NCBI RefSeq assembly: GCF_000003815.2
Contig: NW_023365761.1
Location: 1-64,000, forward strand
Length of the DNA stretch: 64,000 nucleotides
Direction of reading: 5' to 3'
Origin: Branchiostoma floridae
Lineage: Eukaryota > Chordata > Leptocardii > Amphioxiformes > Branchiostomatidae
How positions within the stretch are numbered: the stretch's first letter is position 1; each line of letters opens with the position of its first letter. The notes beneath the pieces were generated by a model. The model worked only from the letters and a program-made list of their open reading frames with translations, was not told the DNA's origin and did no database searches. Of the stretch, positions 1-13,200 are shown piece by piece. Both the position numbers and the translations under genes were made by a program.

Positions 1-165
1 GAAATGTGCTGTTTTGAAAAACAACGTCTCTGTTCAGTGATGACTAGAGTGCCTTGATGTAAATGATTACTACAGTAACTGTACATGGTACATGTACTAT
101 GATTACTACCAACACAGATGAGCTAGCATTAAGATCCTGTCTATAGAGACCACCTGTACAGATAG

Positions 166-316
166 GGGTTTACGGAAAAGGCTGGGCCTGGGCTGTCTAC
201 CCCTACTGCTAAAATAGCTTTTGTCCCAATGGGCTTTCGTAGGTCCAAGTAGCCTTACGTGATGGCCAGCCCAGGTAGACAGCCCAGGTAGACAGCCCAG
301 CCTTTTCCGTAAACCC
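166..316. mobile_element. short inverted-repeat element (MITE-like)
   Basis: The arm beginning GGGTTTACGGAAAAGGCTGG at 166 reappears as its reverse complement ending at 316. The right arm also carries a doubled copy of CCCAGGTAGACAG. It lies in the LRRIQ4-like intron at the left edge. No coding capacity. Confidence 0.6.
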
Positions 317-401
317 GTACAGATAGAACAGATTTTATTGGTCCCTATAGTGGTCTTCTTGAGCAAATTTAACTGTATTCTTGTTAAATAGAAGCACCAA
401 C

Positions 402-3400
402 CTTTCAGTTCACATATGGAATCTGGCAGCTTCTGTAGGTAGTTATCGTGGCATGACAGACGCGACAGCGCCGGAAGCTGACTGATGGAGTCTGGTAGCG
501 TCGTCAGTGCGTTGTACTCCAGACACAGGTCCTGTAATGATGTCAGCTTACTGATGGTGCTGGGCACGGAGGTCAACTGCTGGCCATGGTCCTGTAGATA
601 GAGACATTATCCTTGTAAGAACTTTTAAAGTAAGATTTTAGAGTACTGTGCAACTTTGTGGAGTTTTAAACTTCAATGCATATTTTGGAATATCTAAATC
701 ATAACTCACTGTTTTAATCACCAAATTTAAGTGAGAAAATGTGACAAAAACATATTAATTACAACATTGCCACACTATGTTGTATTTGGAGTGAAAGTAC
801 ATTGAGATGATATTACTCTAACAGTTCATAACATATACTAAAGCAGAATAAACCAGGATTGCATGTTTCCAGCACCCACCACTCCTAAATCTGCTTGTTG
901 AGATGGACTAAAATCCCCCCCCCCCTTGTCCAAAAATTAAACGTCAATATATGACACAAAAATGTGACTGAGTACACATTTTTGTATGCTGGCCATTGCC
1001 TCTGGAGTTTGCAATTGATTCCATAGGATTTTATTTAGAAATGATAACATTACACCCTATCCAATCAGTCACCTTATTTTTGCCAAATCATACTTTTCAT
1101 AACCCCTTATCATATTACAAGAGGGCCTAGTGAAGTCCAGATAAGACTACATTCTACAGATTGGTGTTATTGCACCAAAGGTGTGCTAATATCTACACCA
1201 CAGTGACAATTCCTATCTCTACTACACCCCAAGTCTTACCAACAATCCACGGTATGTACTTGACTTCCAAATGCAGAAGATACAAGAAGGAAAACGGTCA
1301 AACCAAGACATAAGGAAACCACTTGTAACAATCTCCATTAACTACAAGATTCTTAGAAATCCTGCAAAGTTAACTATCTTCTTCTTCTTCTTCCTCGGAA
1401 GCCCACGTTCATCGTGTTGAACATTATGGCTTTTAAGTACATTAACATTATGACTTCTTCTAGTACAACAATAAAATAAAGAAAAAAACAACACATGACC
1501 ACTGCATGTCAAGAAAAAAAGATGTCAAAACTGTAAGATAATAGTTATAAACAGTGCAGTATCATAAAATTAATCTTTTTGGGGAAAAGTGATGACTTAT
1601 GTGTCTGTATCTGCATCGTAGCGGTTATTGTAAACACACACAAAGTTCATTCCCCTTTAAATTGTAGAGTGAACTTTGTGAGTGTTTTTAAATGAAACTC
1701 TTCTGTAAGCTTTTTTGTTAACACTCACCTTTATCCATAGGGTAACCTATATCCATTGTTTCCAAAAACAGCATTTAGGGATCTACGGTTGACGGAAGAT
1801 GGTTTCAAATTGCAATTATATATTGAAAATATTGCAGTTTGTATTCACTGGTTGTCGTCTTGACAATAGTACCTAAAAAGGCCTGTTTTCAAAGAACAAC
1901 AGAAAACTGATATAGATATCTCATGGATAAAGGTGAACTAATGTTAAGCTCATCTTTTTGCACTTAAGTACAGAACAATGATCATTTCACATGATAACTG
2001 TCTACGATACCTATTTCACAGGTATCTTAGCAAACTCTCACCTGTCCAAGGAAGAGCTTCTCCAAGCTTGGTAGGTTGCAGATAGCTTCTGGGAACTTCT
2101 CGAAGACGTTTCCGCTCAACCCCAACTCCTTCAGCTTTCTCAAGTTGGCCACCTTGAACAAGAAATATTCATACCTTCAAGAACCAAAGTTATCAACTGA
2201 GGACAAATGTGTTCAAAACTTTGAATTTTCTTAGACCTATGATTTCGTAGAGTGAAATTTAGCACAGTAATATACCAGAGTGCCTGCAATTTAAAAAGCT
2301 TGTTGCTATGCCCCAAGGTTGTTCATACTGGCTATACAGATACAGAAGCTGGTGTATGTGTTACGCCAATACTGGCCGTACAGATACAGAATGATACAGA
2401 AGCCGGTGCGTTGCACTGAAGGGCAGTTGTACTGGCTGTACATATATAGATACAGAAGCTGGTATGCTGCACTGAAGGGCAGTTATACTGGCTGTACAGA
2501 TACAGATATGGAAGCTGATGTGTTATACCGAAGGGCAGTTGTACTGGCTGTACAGATATAGATACAGAAGCTGGTGCATGGGATATGCCAAAAGGCAGTT
2601 TAATACACTGGCTGTACAGAGACAGATACAGAAGCTGGTGTGTTACACTAAAGGGCAGTTATACTGTAGAGATATAGATACAGAAGCTGGTGTGTTTTGA
2701 CAAAGACAGTTACACTGGCTGTATAAATACAGATACAGAAGCTGGTGTGTTGCACTGAAGGGCAGTTATACCATCTAATAGTATAAAGATGCAGATACGC
2801 ATACAGACCTCTTTCGGGATGTGGTACAAGTTGTTATCGTCCATCGCCAGGACCGCCAGATTACCCAGCATGCAAAGGGACACCGGCATCTCCTCAAACC
2901 GGTTCTGTGCAAAGTCGACAAACCGCAACCTCTGGAGACGCCCAAACGCTTTCGGCAGCGACTTCAAGAAGTTGCTCTTGGCGTACAACACCTCGAGGTT
3001 GACCAGCGCGCCGACTTCCTTCGGGAGTTTCTCGATCTTGTTGTTGCTGAAGTTGACCTCGCGTAGCTTGGCGAGGCGGCAGATGTCGGGAGGGATCTCC
3101 TTCACGTGGTTCCCGTGAAGTTCGAGGACCGCGATGTTTCCGAGCGCGCAGAGCTGCACGGGAAGGTGGTGGAAGAAGTTGTTCTGTAGATACACCTGGG
3201 ATGAGAGGCAGAGGAGAGAACGTTATTTTTTGTTATTTCAAGGCTATATCTAACTGTGGTACATGTTATTTCCTTTGCATAATTCAAGTTAACGCTAATT
3301 CACATTTATCCGTGGGGTAACCTATTAAAACAGGTTATTTAGGGACATCAAGTTGACAGAAAGTAGTTGCAAAATTGTGAAAATATAATTGCAATTTAAA

Positions 3401-6400
3401 AACACTGCCGTCCGTAGACTGAATATCCTTAAATACATGTACATGTATATTGAAACAACGGATATATGTTACCCCGTGGATAAAGGTAGACACTTCTCTC
3501 GTTTTTTTCGTGTACTACCCCAAAATGTGTGACATTCTGTCGTTATAATCTATTCATTTTCTAATCAGTCCAACATCGAGTCCACTAATTTCTTTCAGGT
3601 CTGGCTTTTCTGGTCTGGTGCAACAATAACCCACCCCTACTGCCACTGTAACAGAAACAACAATGAAACTTGTGCCACAAGGTGAAAAACAATCCTTAAC
3701 ACACCTCTTGGAGGTTGACCAACTGGACGATCTCGTTGGGAAGGTCGTGTAGCTTGTTGCCCTCAAGGTCGAGGGTCGTTAGCGCGGAGAGGGAACACAC
3801 GTGGACGGGGAGGGTGGAGAAGTTGTTGTTACGGAGGTGGAGCTCCTTTAGTTTGTTCAGTCGGACGGTGTATATGGGGAGATCAACAAGCTGGTTTCCA
3901 TTCAGACCTGGGTGTAAACAACAAATATCATTACTAGCATTCATTTATCTATTTATTCATTTGTTCGTCTATGTCAATCCTATTCATCTTTTGTTGTTAA
4001 CCCTCTCAGCACGAGAAGCCACTATCATGGCTTTCCCATAGGACACGAGAAGCCACGATCGTGGCTTCAGGTTTAATTCCGGCGGGAAATTCAAACTGAC
4101 TACTGTGAAATGGGAAATTGGCAGAGTCTGCCAATCAGGATGCTTGTATCTTTGACCAACCAGAAGGGATCTAGCATTTGAGCCCTGTTTCTGAGGCCTC
4201 CAGCGTGTGTTTTGGCTTCAGTTTTCTACAGGTTTATTTAGTAAATTTAGCAGAAATGGAGACAGTTTGGTGGATAATTTTGTTGGAGGCTTACAGGAGT
4301 GATGACAGGGAAATCCTTGAGGGACAGCAAGGCAAACACCCAGCTGTTTTTGTTGAGATCAAATGAGCTGATATCACAGTGTCTAATGAGTTCTACATGC
4401 ATGCTTCCTTGTTGTTTTTCTTGGGGCAGAAGGAGGTCCAGGTCAGGTCAGAGAGGTCACTGGTCCAAATTGACATTTTATATACTCTGATACCTGTTTC
4501 TCTACCCAAGTCATAGTAAATGGATTTATTTGACTCCCTGATATGTGGAGAACATCCAGAAAAATAATTTGCCATTTAGCACAAGGCATATTCATTATTT
4601 TAATAGTACAACTACAGGTGTGGGGAGGGGGGCACAACTGTTTATTGGGGTAACATTTGTTTGTCAACACTGAACTTATTTGAAATCATGCTTTGATTTT
4701 TAGTTTTTGGTCATTCTAACAGCATACCAGCATTGTGTATGTATGGTTGAGTATTTCTACATGGTTTTATGATAAATGACACAAAAAACTCTAGCCAAAT
4801 ATTTTCTTTTGTGAAACTTTTTTTGGGAGTGATGCAAATGTGTTTTTGAGTGGTTTCCATGACGATTGCTGTCCTCAGATTGATGGTATGATATTTATTT
4901 TGCTTGTTTTGGAAAGGCCATTCTGTGAGCTTTCCAGCAATATATAGTTTTCCTAATCTACTCCTTACATAACAGCTGTAATAATAATACACAAAAAGTA
5001 CTAATTGACACCTGTATAGACTGAAATTATATGTCGTATATGGTATACAGGAAAAAATTTTATGACGTGTTGAGAGGGTTAAGAATGATGTGAATCTTGA
5101 AGTACTCATAGTAACATCAACTCTTACAATTCAACCAGGTGCAATAATACCGTCACATTAAAAAAAATTGTGCTGGTAACTGGTTATTCCGTTGGCAACT
5201 GCTCTGCCTCTTTGATTTAAAATTTTCTTTAGCTGAAAGTATTTCTATCTAGTTTTCCTAATTATGAAAAAAAGGAAGTACAAGTAATTATGTTTTTCTG
5301 ACATTCTACTTAACTTAAAATTTTGTTAGGTTGGGTGCACCAGTGCACCTAATTCTAAAAATGAATTTCGAGCCCTGCTAAATGATTCGGCAAGACAACA
5401 TTACCTAGGATCTCCAGGTTGAGAAGCCATTTCAGGATGTCTTCAGGCACCTGTCCCAGGTGCAGGTTGTGCAGCCGCAGCACCTTCAGCTGCCGCAGCT
5501 GTAACAGGTGCTGTGACAGGGAAACAAAAAATGTTCGCAATATGCTTGGTAGCACAAGACACAGTCATACCTGTACTAGACTCTATTATACATAAGGATC
5601 ACCTGGCCATTAATATGCAGTAAAACCTGTACAAGTGACCACCTCTACATAAGGACCACTTAGATAACTTTCCCATTGATACAATCAAAAGAGCCCTGTA
5701 TATAGTGACCACCTATCCACATGGCCCAGAATTTATTGTTCTCACTGTGCAAAAATAGGGCAAAGGTCAACAGTAATACAAAATATTGCTTCTGACTCCA
5801 AGGAGTCCAAAAAAATATGAACTATTTGTTGTCCTTTTGTGCCAGGCTAGTACTAGTACATGATAGTACCCAGGCTATACAATGTAAGATTTGTGTGTAT
5901 CAAATAAGATTTGTGCGCTTCACACAGATAGTAATTTGCACGTTTCAAATAGGATTTGCAAATTTTTGATTTGTGCATTTTTCATAGAATTCCTGCAAAT
6001 GTTCAAGCACCACTGGAAGAGCTCAGAGATATGATTATCAGTCTAGAATATTGCTTCTCAGAATGGACAAAACGTCACAAAATTGAATGGACAGTTGTCA
6101 TCAGATTACCAAGACTGTGTCACAATTAAGGTCCGCTCACCTCGAGAGGAATCTTGAACTCAGGGTTATTGCTGACATCCAGACTCTCCAGATGACCTAG
6201 CTGCCCGACCTCGGGGGGAAGTGTTTCCAGGTCGTTACCATGGAGATACAGGGTGGTCAGGTTTTTTAAGAGCTAGAGAGTGGGAAAAAAGGACCTTATA
6301 ACCACCAAGTACAATAGCAGCCTGGGTACTATACGGTTAGTAGCTCGCTCCTATGTTCGCTTCTGCTACCCGTCTGAAGACCTGCACATTTAAACTGGTG

Positions 6401-8428
6401 TTAATGAGCAAATTAACGATTCAGTTCTAGAGCTCTTGTTCAATGACAACAGGTCCTTCTGCAAGCAGACAGAGGGTGTTTCAGGTGTTGGAACGCAAAA
6501 TAACAACAGCCTGAGGAGTTCAGTGGCCCCCTTATGCAATGAACCCCTTCCTTTGTTTCTATTAAAATGCTCTAAATAAAAGGCATTGCTTTTAGACTGA
6601 AATTATGTGTATGTGGCTCTGAATGGCAATACTACTTACAGGTTTGTGATAGCAAAACCTGACAGTGTACTAGGTATTATTTTTTCTCATGACATTTTTT
6701 TGAAAATGACACAAAATGGACAGGGGAATCCGAGAAAAAAATAAAATTGTTGAGGCCTAAAACAAACCTTGATGTTGTCTGGAAGTTCCTTGAGGTGGTT
6801 TTTCTCCAGATGCAGCTCTTCCAGGTCTGTTAACTCCCAGAGCCTGTCCGGTAACCCCTCCAACCCGTGCTGCCCCAGGTCCAGGAACAGTAAACGGTCA
6901 CGTAACTCCGCCGGACGGTCGCGTAGCTCGCCAAACACCCACTGGACCAGCTTTTCGTGCAACATGGTGGGTGTCGGCGCCTCCAGTAACGCTGCAATGT
7001 CTGGCGTTGGCGCCTGAATTGCTATGTCTTTCTTGATTATCCTGGAAATCATAATCAAATGTTATCATTACAACTGCCCAAGAAACTGTCATGAACTTAT
7101 CTGCAGTAGGCCAGAATATGAGTAGACAGTGTCAAGGAAGATATTATTAGAAAACTGGACTTGGAAAAAGCCAACCCCCTTGACAGAGGCAGATGGACAA
7201 AAGCAAACAGACCTAAACGACATCCCGGGAACAAAGGATAACCCGGATAGTGAGCGAGTGTGTACCAACAATTCTACACTGGAAGCCACATATTTGTATA
7301 CTTAATGTAACTATATATATAATTTAAGGGTACTTGTAGAGAATTCTAAAACACCAAACCATTTACCATTCACTTAGTTGTAAAAACAGTCAATGCATAA
7401 TTGTATAGCCCTTTGTCAAGTATGAATAAAAAGATGATTTTGTACCTTTCATTGCACTGCTAAATACTGTACATATGCATAGCTACTGCAGAGGCCAGCA
7501 CCGTAGATATGGCCAAAATGCTTCCATACAATATATATACATGCAACATTACATAATATTATTGATGAATAAAACTGTCATATACTGTAAATGCTGAAAT
7601 GTTCACGGTAGTTTTATGTTCACGTTTTTTGCGGAGGCCCCTTCATCGCAAACTTAAAGCCACCACGAACATTTACCCATCAAAGTATGTGGCTACCATT
7701 AACTAAACCACTGCGAACACTCCATTTTTCCTCTTACGAGAAAGTAAATCCCCGTGAACTTAAATGCATTTACAGCATCTAAGGTTTTAATTGTCCATAT
7801 CTTAAATGAGTTAATGATCATAAAACACTAAGTTGACACAATTAGTTTAATAGCATGAAAGGTGGGTAATTAACCTTTGAAACAATACACGAATGAACAT
7901 TTTTATCATCCTTGAAAAATGTCAAGCATTTGTTTAGCTAGTTGAGTCTGTAGATTTATTCTAACTATAAAGCACATATATTTTCTTTATTGCAACTCTA
8001 TTTGAGTTTCTATTGTATACGATAGCAAATTATTCATAGATTCTTAGAGAAGCAGAAATTTCAATTTCAAAATGTCAAAGTTGCCATAGAGTTAGCAAAG
8101 TCGTGAAAGGCAACTATAATATTCCGTACGCTCTCATACCATTCGGGTTATGGAGAGGAAACATAAATTTGTCCTTTTTCCTCTCCCGTTTTAGTCCACA
8201 AAGCTACCATAGAGCCAACAACACGCCGTGGAAGGCAACCATAATATTCCGCCCCCCTCCCACTCTTACCCCACACACCAACAGTCAACAAACGCGACTA
8301 ACATTCCGTCACACTTACTTTGGTTCTGGTTTCTCCTCTTCTTTTCCCTTCTTCTTTCCCTTCTTTCCTTTCTTCCCCTTCTCTCCTTTCGGGGACTTTC
8401 GTCCTCCTTTCGGACTTTTTGGCGGCAT
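402..8428 (-). CDS. LRRIQ4: LRRIQ4-like leucine-rich-repeat protein (3' end off window)
   Basis: Eight exons: 8319-8428, 6768-7041, 6141-6272, 5405-5510, 3705-3907, 2809-3195, 2042-2152 and 402-591. All have AG/GT borders and matching phases, giving about 504 residues before the left edge. Exon 1 encodes a Lys/Gly/Pro-rich basic leader of about 36 residues starting MPPKSPKGG. Exon 2 adds a short helical stretch and the first repeat; the rest is an unbroken series of ~23-residue leucine-rich repeats of the LxxLxLxxNxLxxLP type. The closest family I recognise is vertebrate LRRIQ4: order and spacing match, including the landmark LEKLFLGQDHGQQLTSVP around the exon 7/8 junction. In human LRRIQ4 an IQ motif and a basic tail follow the repeats; they would lie left of base 402. 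Function is poorly known; calmodulin binding and a ciliary role are inference. Introns hold hairpin repeats and a piggyBac-like element. Confidence 0.82.
1718..1947. mobile_element. hairpin MITE family A, copy 1
   Basis: About 230 bp. The left half is imperfectly inverted in the right half, and TTAA stands at both ends. The arms carry the family words CTTTATCC, GGTAACCTATATCC and GGATAAAGGTGAACTA. It lies in the intron between the last two in-window LRRIQ4-like exons. Non-coding; probably moved by a transposase encoded elsewhere. Confidence 0.75.
2310..2790. repeat. degenerate ~65-bp tandem repeat (TACAGATACAGAAGCTGG unit)
   Basis: About seven imperfect units, each containing CTGGCTGTACAGATACAG, then AAGCTGGTGTGTTGCACTG and a GGGCAGTTATA-like end. 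The array stops about 20 bp before the splice donor of the 387-nt LRRIQ4-like exon. The short open frames across it (for example 2319-2561) come from the repeat period and are not genes. Shorter arrays of the same unit occur near 13700 and 22190. Confidence 0.8.
3291..3487. mobile_element. hairpin MITE family A, copy 2
   Basis: Begins TTAACGCTAATTCAC and ends with GTTACCCCGTGGATAAAGG, the inverted family terminus. The centre is degenerate. It lies in the intron between LRRIQ4-like exons 5 and 6. Confidence 0.7.
4001..5078. mobile_element. piggyBac-like non-autonomous element with TTAA duplications
   Basis: TTAA at 3997-4000 is followed by CCCTCTCAGCACG. At the other end CGTGTTGAGAGGG is followed by TTAA at 5079-5082. 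A TTAA target duplication with a CCC-starting inverted terminus is the piggyBac hallmark. The 1,078-bp interior has no long reading frame and no transposase motif I can see, so it is a decayed or internally deleted copy. It sits in an LRRIQ4-like intron. Confidence 0.75.
7583..7778. mobile_element. inverted-repeat element family D, copy 1
   Basis: Starts TACTGTAAATGCTGAAATG and ends with the inverted CTTAAATGCATTTACAG. A second copy at 33731-33954 shares the interior words TTTTATGTTCGCG and GAAAGTAAATCCCCG. The left TA suggests a TA-targeting Tc1/mariner-type MITE (inference). Confidence 0.6.
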
Positions 8429-8984
8429 CTTGGAGACGTTTTCTCGCTTAAATCTCAGGGGTCAAAACTTGGCACTAAAACACTGGACGGAAATTCTATA
8501 ATTTTCAGGACAAATACTTACATTATACTCACATTTTCTACAAAAATTAGAAATATTTCGCACTTTTTATGCCACGTCTGCGAAACCAAAGTTACAATCT
8601 ACATTGCGTGACCATTTTAAAGGCCAGGAATAAAAGACAGAGGTGACAAAGACGAATATTTGAACAGTCGCTAAGGCAAAACCCTGGCGACGGCCGCCAT
8701 GTTGGCCCTCACTTCCTGGGCTGCTCATTAGCATATTAATTAGGTTGTTGCTATGGTGAAGGACGCGGTGACGTAGCCGGCTGGGTCATACCATCCAGGT
8801 TACGAAGGGGAACGTTAAATCTTTTACCTTTTCATCTACCATTTACTAGTAGTTAAGAAAATATGTTTTATACGAAGATATGCCGACTGAAACACACAAG
8901 AAAGGAAGCCAAAAACTATTTCAAATTGTGCACAAAAATTTAATGACATTTATTTATTTACTTATTGGTTTGGCTGTTCGGGAC

Positions 8985-9545
8985 ACACAGCCAGGGCTGC
9001 CCAACTAGCCTATGGCTATTACAAAGGGCTAGCCCTGCTGACAAAAAACAGAGACAATACATATGGATTTGGACAGGATACTTATCAATAACAATTTTTC
9101 GAAGTTCATAAAGGATAGGAATGAAAACAAAATGACATCTGGCATCATTATAACCTATTGCTTTGGATACCTGTAACGTTATGATGTTAATCTTGCTTGC
9201 TTAAGGCAAGGAGGTGCAAATCAACCTTAAGACGAGTTAATCTACGTAAAAATATATATGCGCTTCGTACTTTAATATAACGTTACATACACCATATAGA
9301 AGTCACTCAAGCAACTGGACATTATTTTGGAAAGAATCAGACGTTTCAGATAGTACTAGTATACACTATCTTTCGTCAGTGGCACTTGTAGTATCCACTA
9401 TCTTTTGTCAGTAACATGTTTTATACATGTTACGTGTCTTGAAACCAATATTAATTGTGTTATATGTTTTATCTTGTTCAGTCACCATGCCTAGCCATTG
9501 GTAGCCATACTCATAGCCTTCGGCTAGTTGGATAGCCCTGACTTC
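8985..9545. mobile_element. probable element with inverted ends
   Basis: CAGGGCTGCCCAACTAGCC near 8993 pairs with the reverse complement of GGCTAGTTGGATAGCCCTG near 9522, and both arms are followed by GGCTAT-like sequence. T-rich and A-rich flanks lie outside. True borders are uncertain and no reading frame lies inside. Confidence 0.4.
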
Positions 9546-9770
9546 ATGATCAGATACGGACTAACAAATAAATCAAATTAAATTAAAGTAACGAAACAAA
9601 GAGTCAGTGTACTAGAAACAATAATATGTGAAAAGTACACGCAATACTAATGTTGTAACACAAAGCTTAGATATTGAACACCGCACTTACGTTTCGAGTG
9701 TCCATAACAAGTTAAAACATGTAAAAGACATTAGAAATGTACGAGTACATCAAACAATGGTGACATGTGT

Positions 9771-9981
9771 GTAACGCTAGATTACCTTTATCTGTTGGGT
9801 GACCTTTATCCGTTGTTTGTTTTCAAATATGTTTAAACCATATTTTAGCGTTGTCCAGTTGTCAGACTGTGATTTAATGTTTTTTTTAATCATGCAGTTT
9901 GAAACCGCCGTCCGTCGACCTGATCCCTAAATACTCTGTCTTTAAGACCAACGGATATAGGTTACCCCGCAGATAATGTTA
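9771..9981. mobile_element. hairpin MITE family A, copy 3
   Basis: GTAACGCTAG near the left end, CCGTCCGTCGACCTGAT in the right arm, and an end of GGTTACCCCGCAGATAA. It lies downstream of the kringle gene. Confidence 0.75.
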
Positions 9982-10233
9982 CATACGAGGTGTGTGTACA
10001 ATGTATAGAAGTAAGCTCATTAATATTTGTAAGCTAGGCGGTCAGGAACTAAGATAAGAGTGACGGTTGAGACAGCAGGGTACATCCAGTCAGGCGGTTT
10101 CATCGTTGGATGTCCCTGCGTACAGGAGGATGCATTGGCCTCGTTTTCGATCTGTCATGGCCGCCATGTTAGATAGGTGTGGATATGCCCTTAGCATTAA
10201 GACGTACACGTATATTTCCCCACCTCTGTCTCA

Positions 10234-13200
10234 CTAACATGTCGAGATGTCGCACACCTCCCAACGAGTCCCTGGATCCGTGGTGTAGCACCACGGCATG
10301 GACTCTATGTCAGGGTTCCTGCAGTAGTTACCTACCAGGTCGTCATGGGGGTAGTTATGTGTTGTCCTGTCGATAGGGGGAAACATCAAAGAGTACATGT
10401 ATCACCTTTTACACCCTCTAGATAATCTTATTCTTCTATTGTAGAGCTGAATCCGAATCGTAGAAACTCCTCAGTATATACCTCTGCTTAATAGGCCTGC
10501 TTTCTCACTCTCTGACGCTACACTGGTGGCAGCGGTGGGATTTTTCTATCATTTAATTGTAAGTGGCTTGGTGGCGATTACAAGGTAACTATACTGTTGT
10601 ATCTCAAACAGATAAGCTCTGGGTACTATCCGCGATATCTCAAACAGGTCGAGAGCAAAAGTACCCCGTTTTGGATAGTTATGCGTTTATTCTATCCCAA
10701 ACAAGTCGAACAAAATATGGACACCTTGGCGAGTGCGACCAATCTGGATATTACGAGACCTACATTTTCAATATATAATGGGACAGACACCTACCTCGTG
10801 TGCGCGTGTGGAGACTGGTCGGTCCAGGCCTGGCAGGTCCTCCCGCTACGGGTGACGTTTACTTCACCGCGGTAGTAGTGACCATAGCCGGTGTAGCAGG
10901 TCCCTTCAGAAAAGACACACATTATGAAATAATTGCATGGAAAAAAGACAGGGATCTTGAGACAGTTTAGGTCACTATATAAAAGAGCTTACTACTCCGG
11001 AAACGCGATGACGATAATGACGTCAGGAGTGAATCAAATGTGGCAAGAAGGCGGGATCCTCTAGCGTCACGGGTCAGAGAGGGTTCGTGGGGCTGAGCCA
11101 TGCCGGTGACAGATTCCGTCTTCCTACCACCTTTGATTCACTTCTATAAAAGCTCCTTGGTTGGAACGAAGTATTATGGATTCTACCAACGAAGAAGAGC
11201 TTTCTTTTTTAAAGTATTGAATATTTTACATGGTCAACGACAGGCATTTTTAGAAAGTCAATTCATGATGCATTCCTATGGCTTTAAGGGCAAAGTGAGA
11301 ACTGAATGAAGTCTTCTCAATCTTACGTTCGGCTGTGAAGCACGTGTCTCCTGGCGCAGGCGCTGGCCGAGTCACGGGATCAGATGGTTCGCCGCCATTT
11401 TGATTTTCAGTGCCCTCTTGTCCACCAATTTCTTTCTCGAAAGCCATTTTGTTAACTAGATTGGTGAGTCCCTTCATGTCAGTCAACATCTGCTTCTGCA
11501 ACTGTCCGATTTGGTCTGCAAACGACACATTTCATTATTATCAATCAGAGAAGATATTCTGAACATCTATATCTTTGGTATAGTGTTTTGCAATTTCTAA
11601 ATCATCGTTTCTTACTATTATTAAATAGTTAATTGAACGCATGATAAAATACTTACAATTTTTGACCATTCATGTAAATTATTCACGTACATAAAATATG
11701 TACTAATTATCATATCAGTATTAAAAACACTATAAATACACATGGCCTAAGACTGGGACTGAGTGGGTTGCAGCATGTTGGACCCAGGGACTGAGGGGGT
11801 TGCAGCATTTAGGACTGGACTGAGGGGGTTGCAGCATTTAGGACTGGGCTGAGTGGGTTGTAACACTACCCCCAACAGATGAATATTGATTCGCGAGTAG
11901 ATGTCATCCATATAATCAAATCAACGTGGCCTAAAAGATCATGAATAATCAACAGATATATTCAAATGCTGTCAAAATACTCAGAGGTAAAAAAACAAAC
12001 GTACTCAACCCGACGGTAATGACGTCATCTTTACTGTCTTCTGGGCATTTTTTGTTCAGCAGGGCTTTCATCTCGGACATCTCCTGTTTCGTCACTTCCG
12101 CTTCCGCTGCGATTTTGATGACGTCAGTCAGCGACACCGTTCCCGCCTTGCATACATCCTTCACCAGGTTTGTAGACTTGATGATGATACGCAGATTTGC
12201 ATATATTAGGGGAATCGAAAGCACTAAGCACTAATTTACTTACAATGACAAATTTCACTACCTTATATGGAAGAAGAGGAACTTTATTGCGCAACGATCG
12301 TACACGGTACAATGTATGGCTAAAAAAGGAGAAACAAACTTATCATCCTAATTACTAAAAGTAAAACAAATATTAAACATAGTACATAATGTAGATTATG
12401 AATTTAGAATGAAATTTGACATCCTAATTTCTAGAACAATAAGAGCTAGCCTAAATCATTGATATTGTACTACAATCGAGTTGGGCTAATTATGGGTTTC
12501 GACATTTTTTCTTATGACAAAGCAGTCTTTTATACACTTACCTATTTTAGCATTGTGGGAGTTGCTCCATCTGAATATATGTGATAGTCAGTTTGCTGTT
12601 GAGATTGTGTGTTGGTGGATTGGTGGAGGGGGGGGGGTGTTTTCATAAAAATAGGTCCGGTTCAGTCCGGACCTGAACCTTATCCTGCTTATAGATGTAC
12701 AGTAGTACCGTATATAATATTTTGGAGAATGAGAAATAATTAAAGGCCTCCGGGTAATGTTAAAATTGACTAGAATCATTAAATTAATTTGAACTTTATT
12801 TTCAATGCAGAAGGAGAAAGTGTGCTGTGCCTCCTAAATAAGTATAGTCATCGGGATTAGTGTTTACTACTGATCTATAGCTACTGGAATGAAATTACAC
12901 AAGTAGGGTCGGATACAACGGGTACATTATCTTGTCGTTATTCACATAAAGGCACATTTTGACCAGGAGCAGTAGTTTCGTTATCAATCCCAGAGGGAGG
13001 TATGCACATAGCCGAAGTTGGAATTTTACCAAGTAGACAGAAAAAAAAATCACACTATTTGGGTAGCTTAGAACCCAGTAGACATCAAAGCTGCTCTCAG
13101 TCAAATCTTCCTGTGTGGCAAAACTGCCACCAGTCGCTGTATAGGACTGAATTTGTACTGTTTACGATTTTGCTAGCTTTCGCAGGCTCCACATGTCACT

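Larger units (their letters stand above)
8450..10233. other. intergenic DNA between LRRIQ4-like and kringle genes
   Basis: No coding exon found. It holds the 5' flank of the LRRIQ4-like gene, a probable element with inverted ends near 8985-9545, and a family A hairpin at 9771-9981. Confidence 0.5.
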
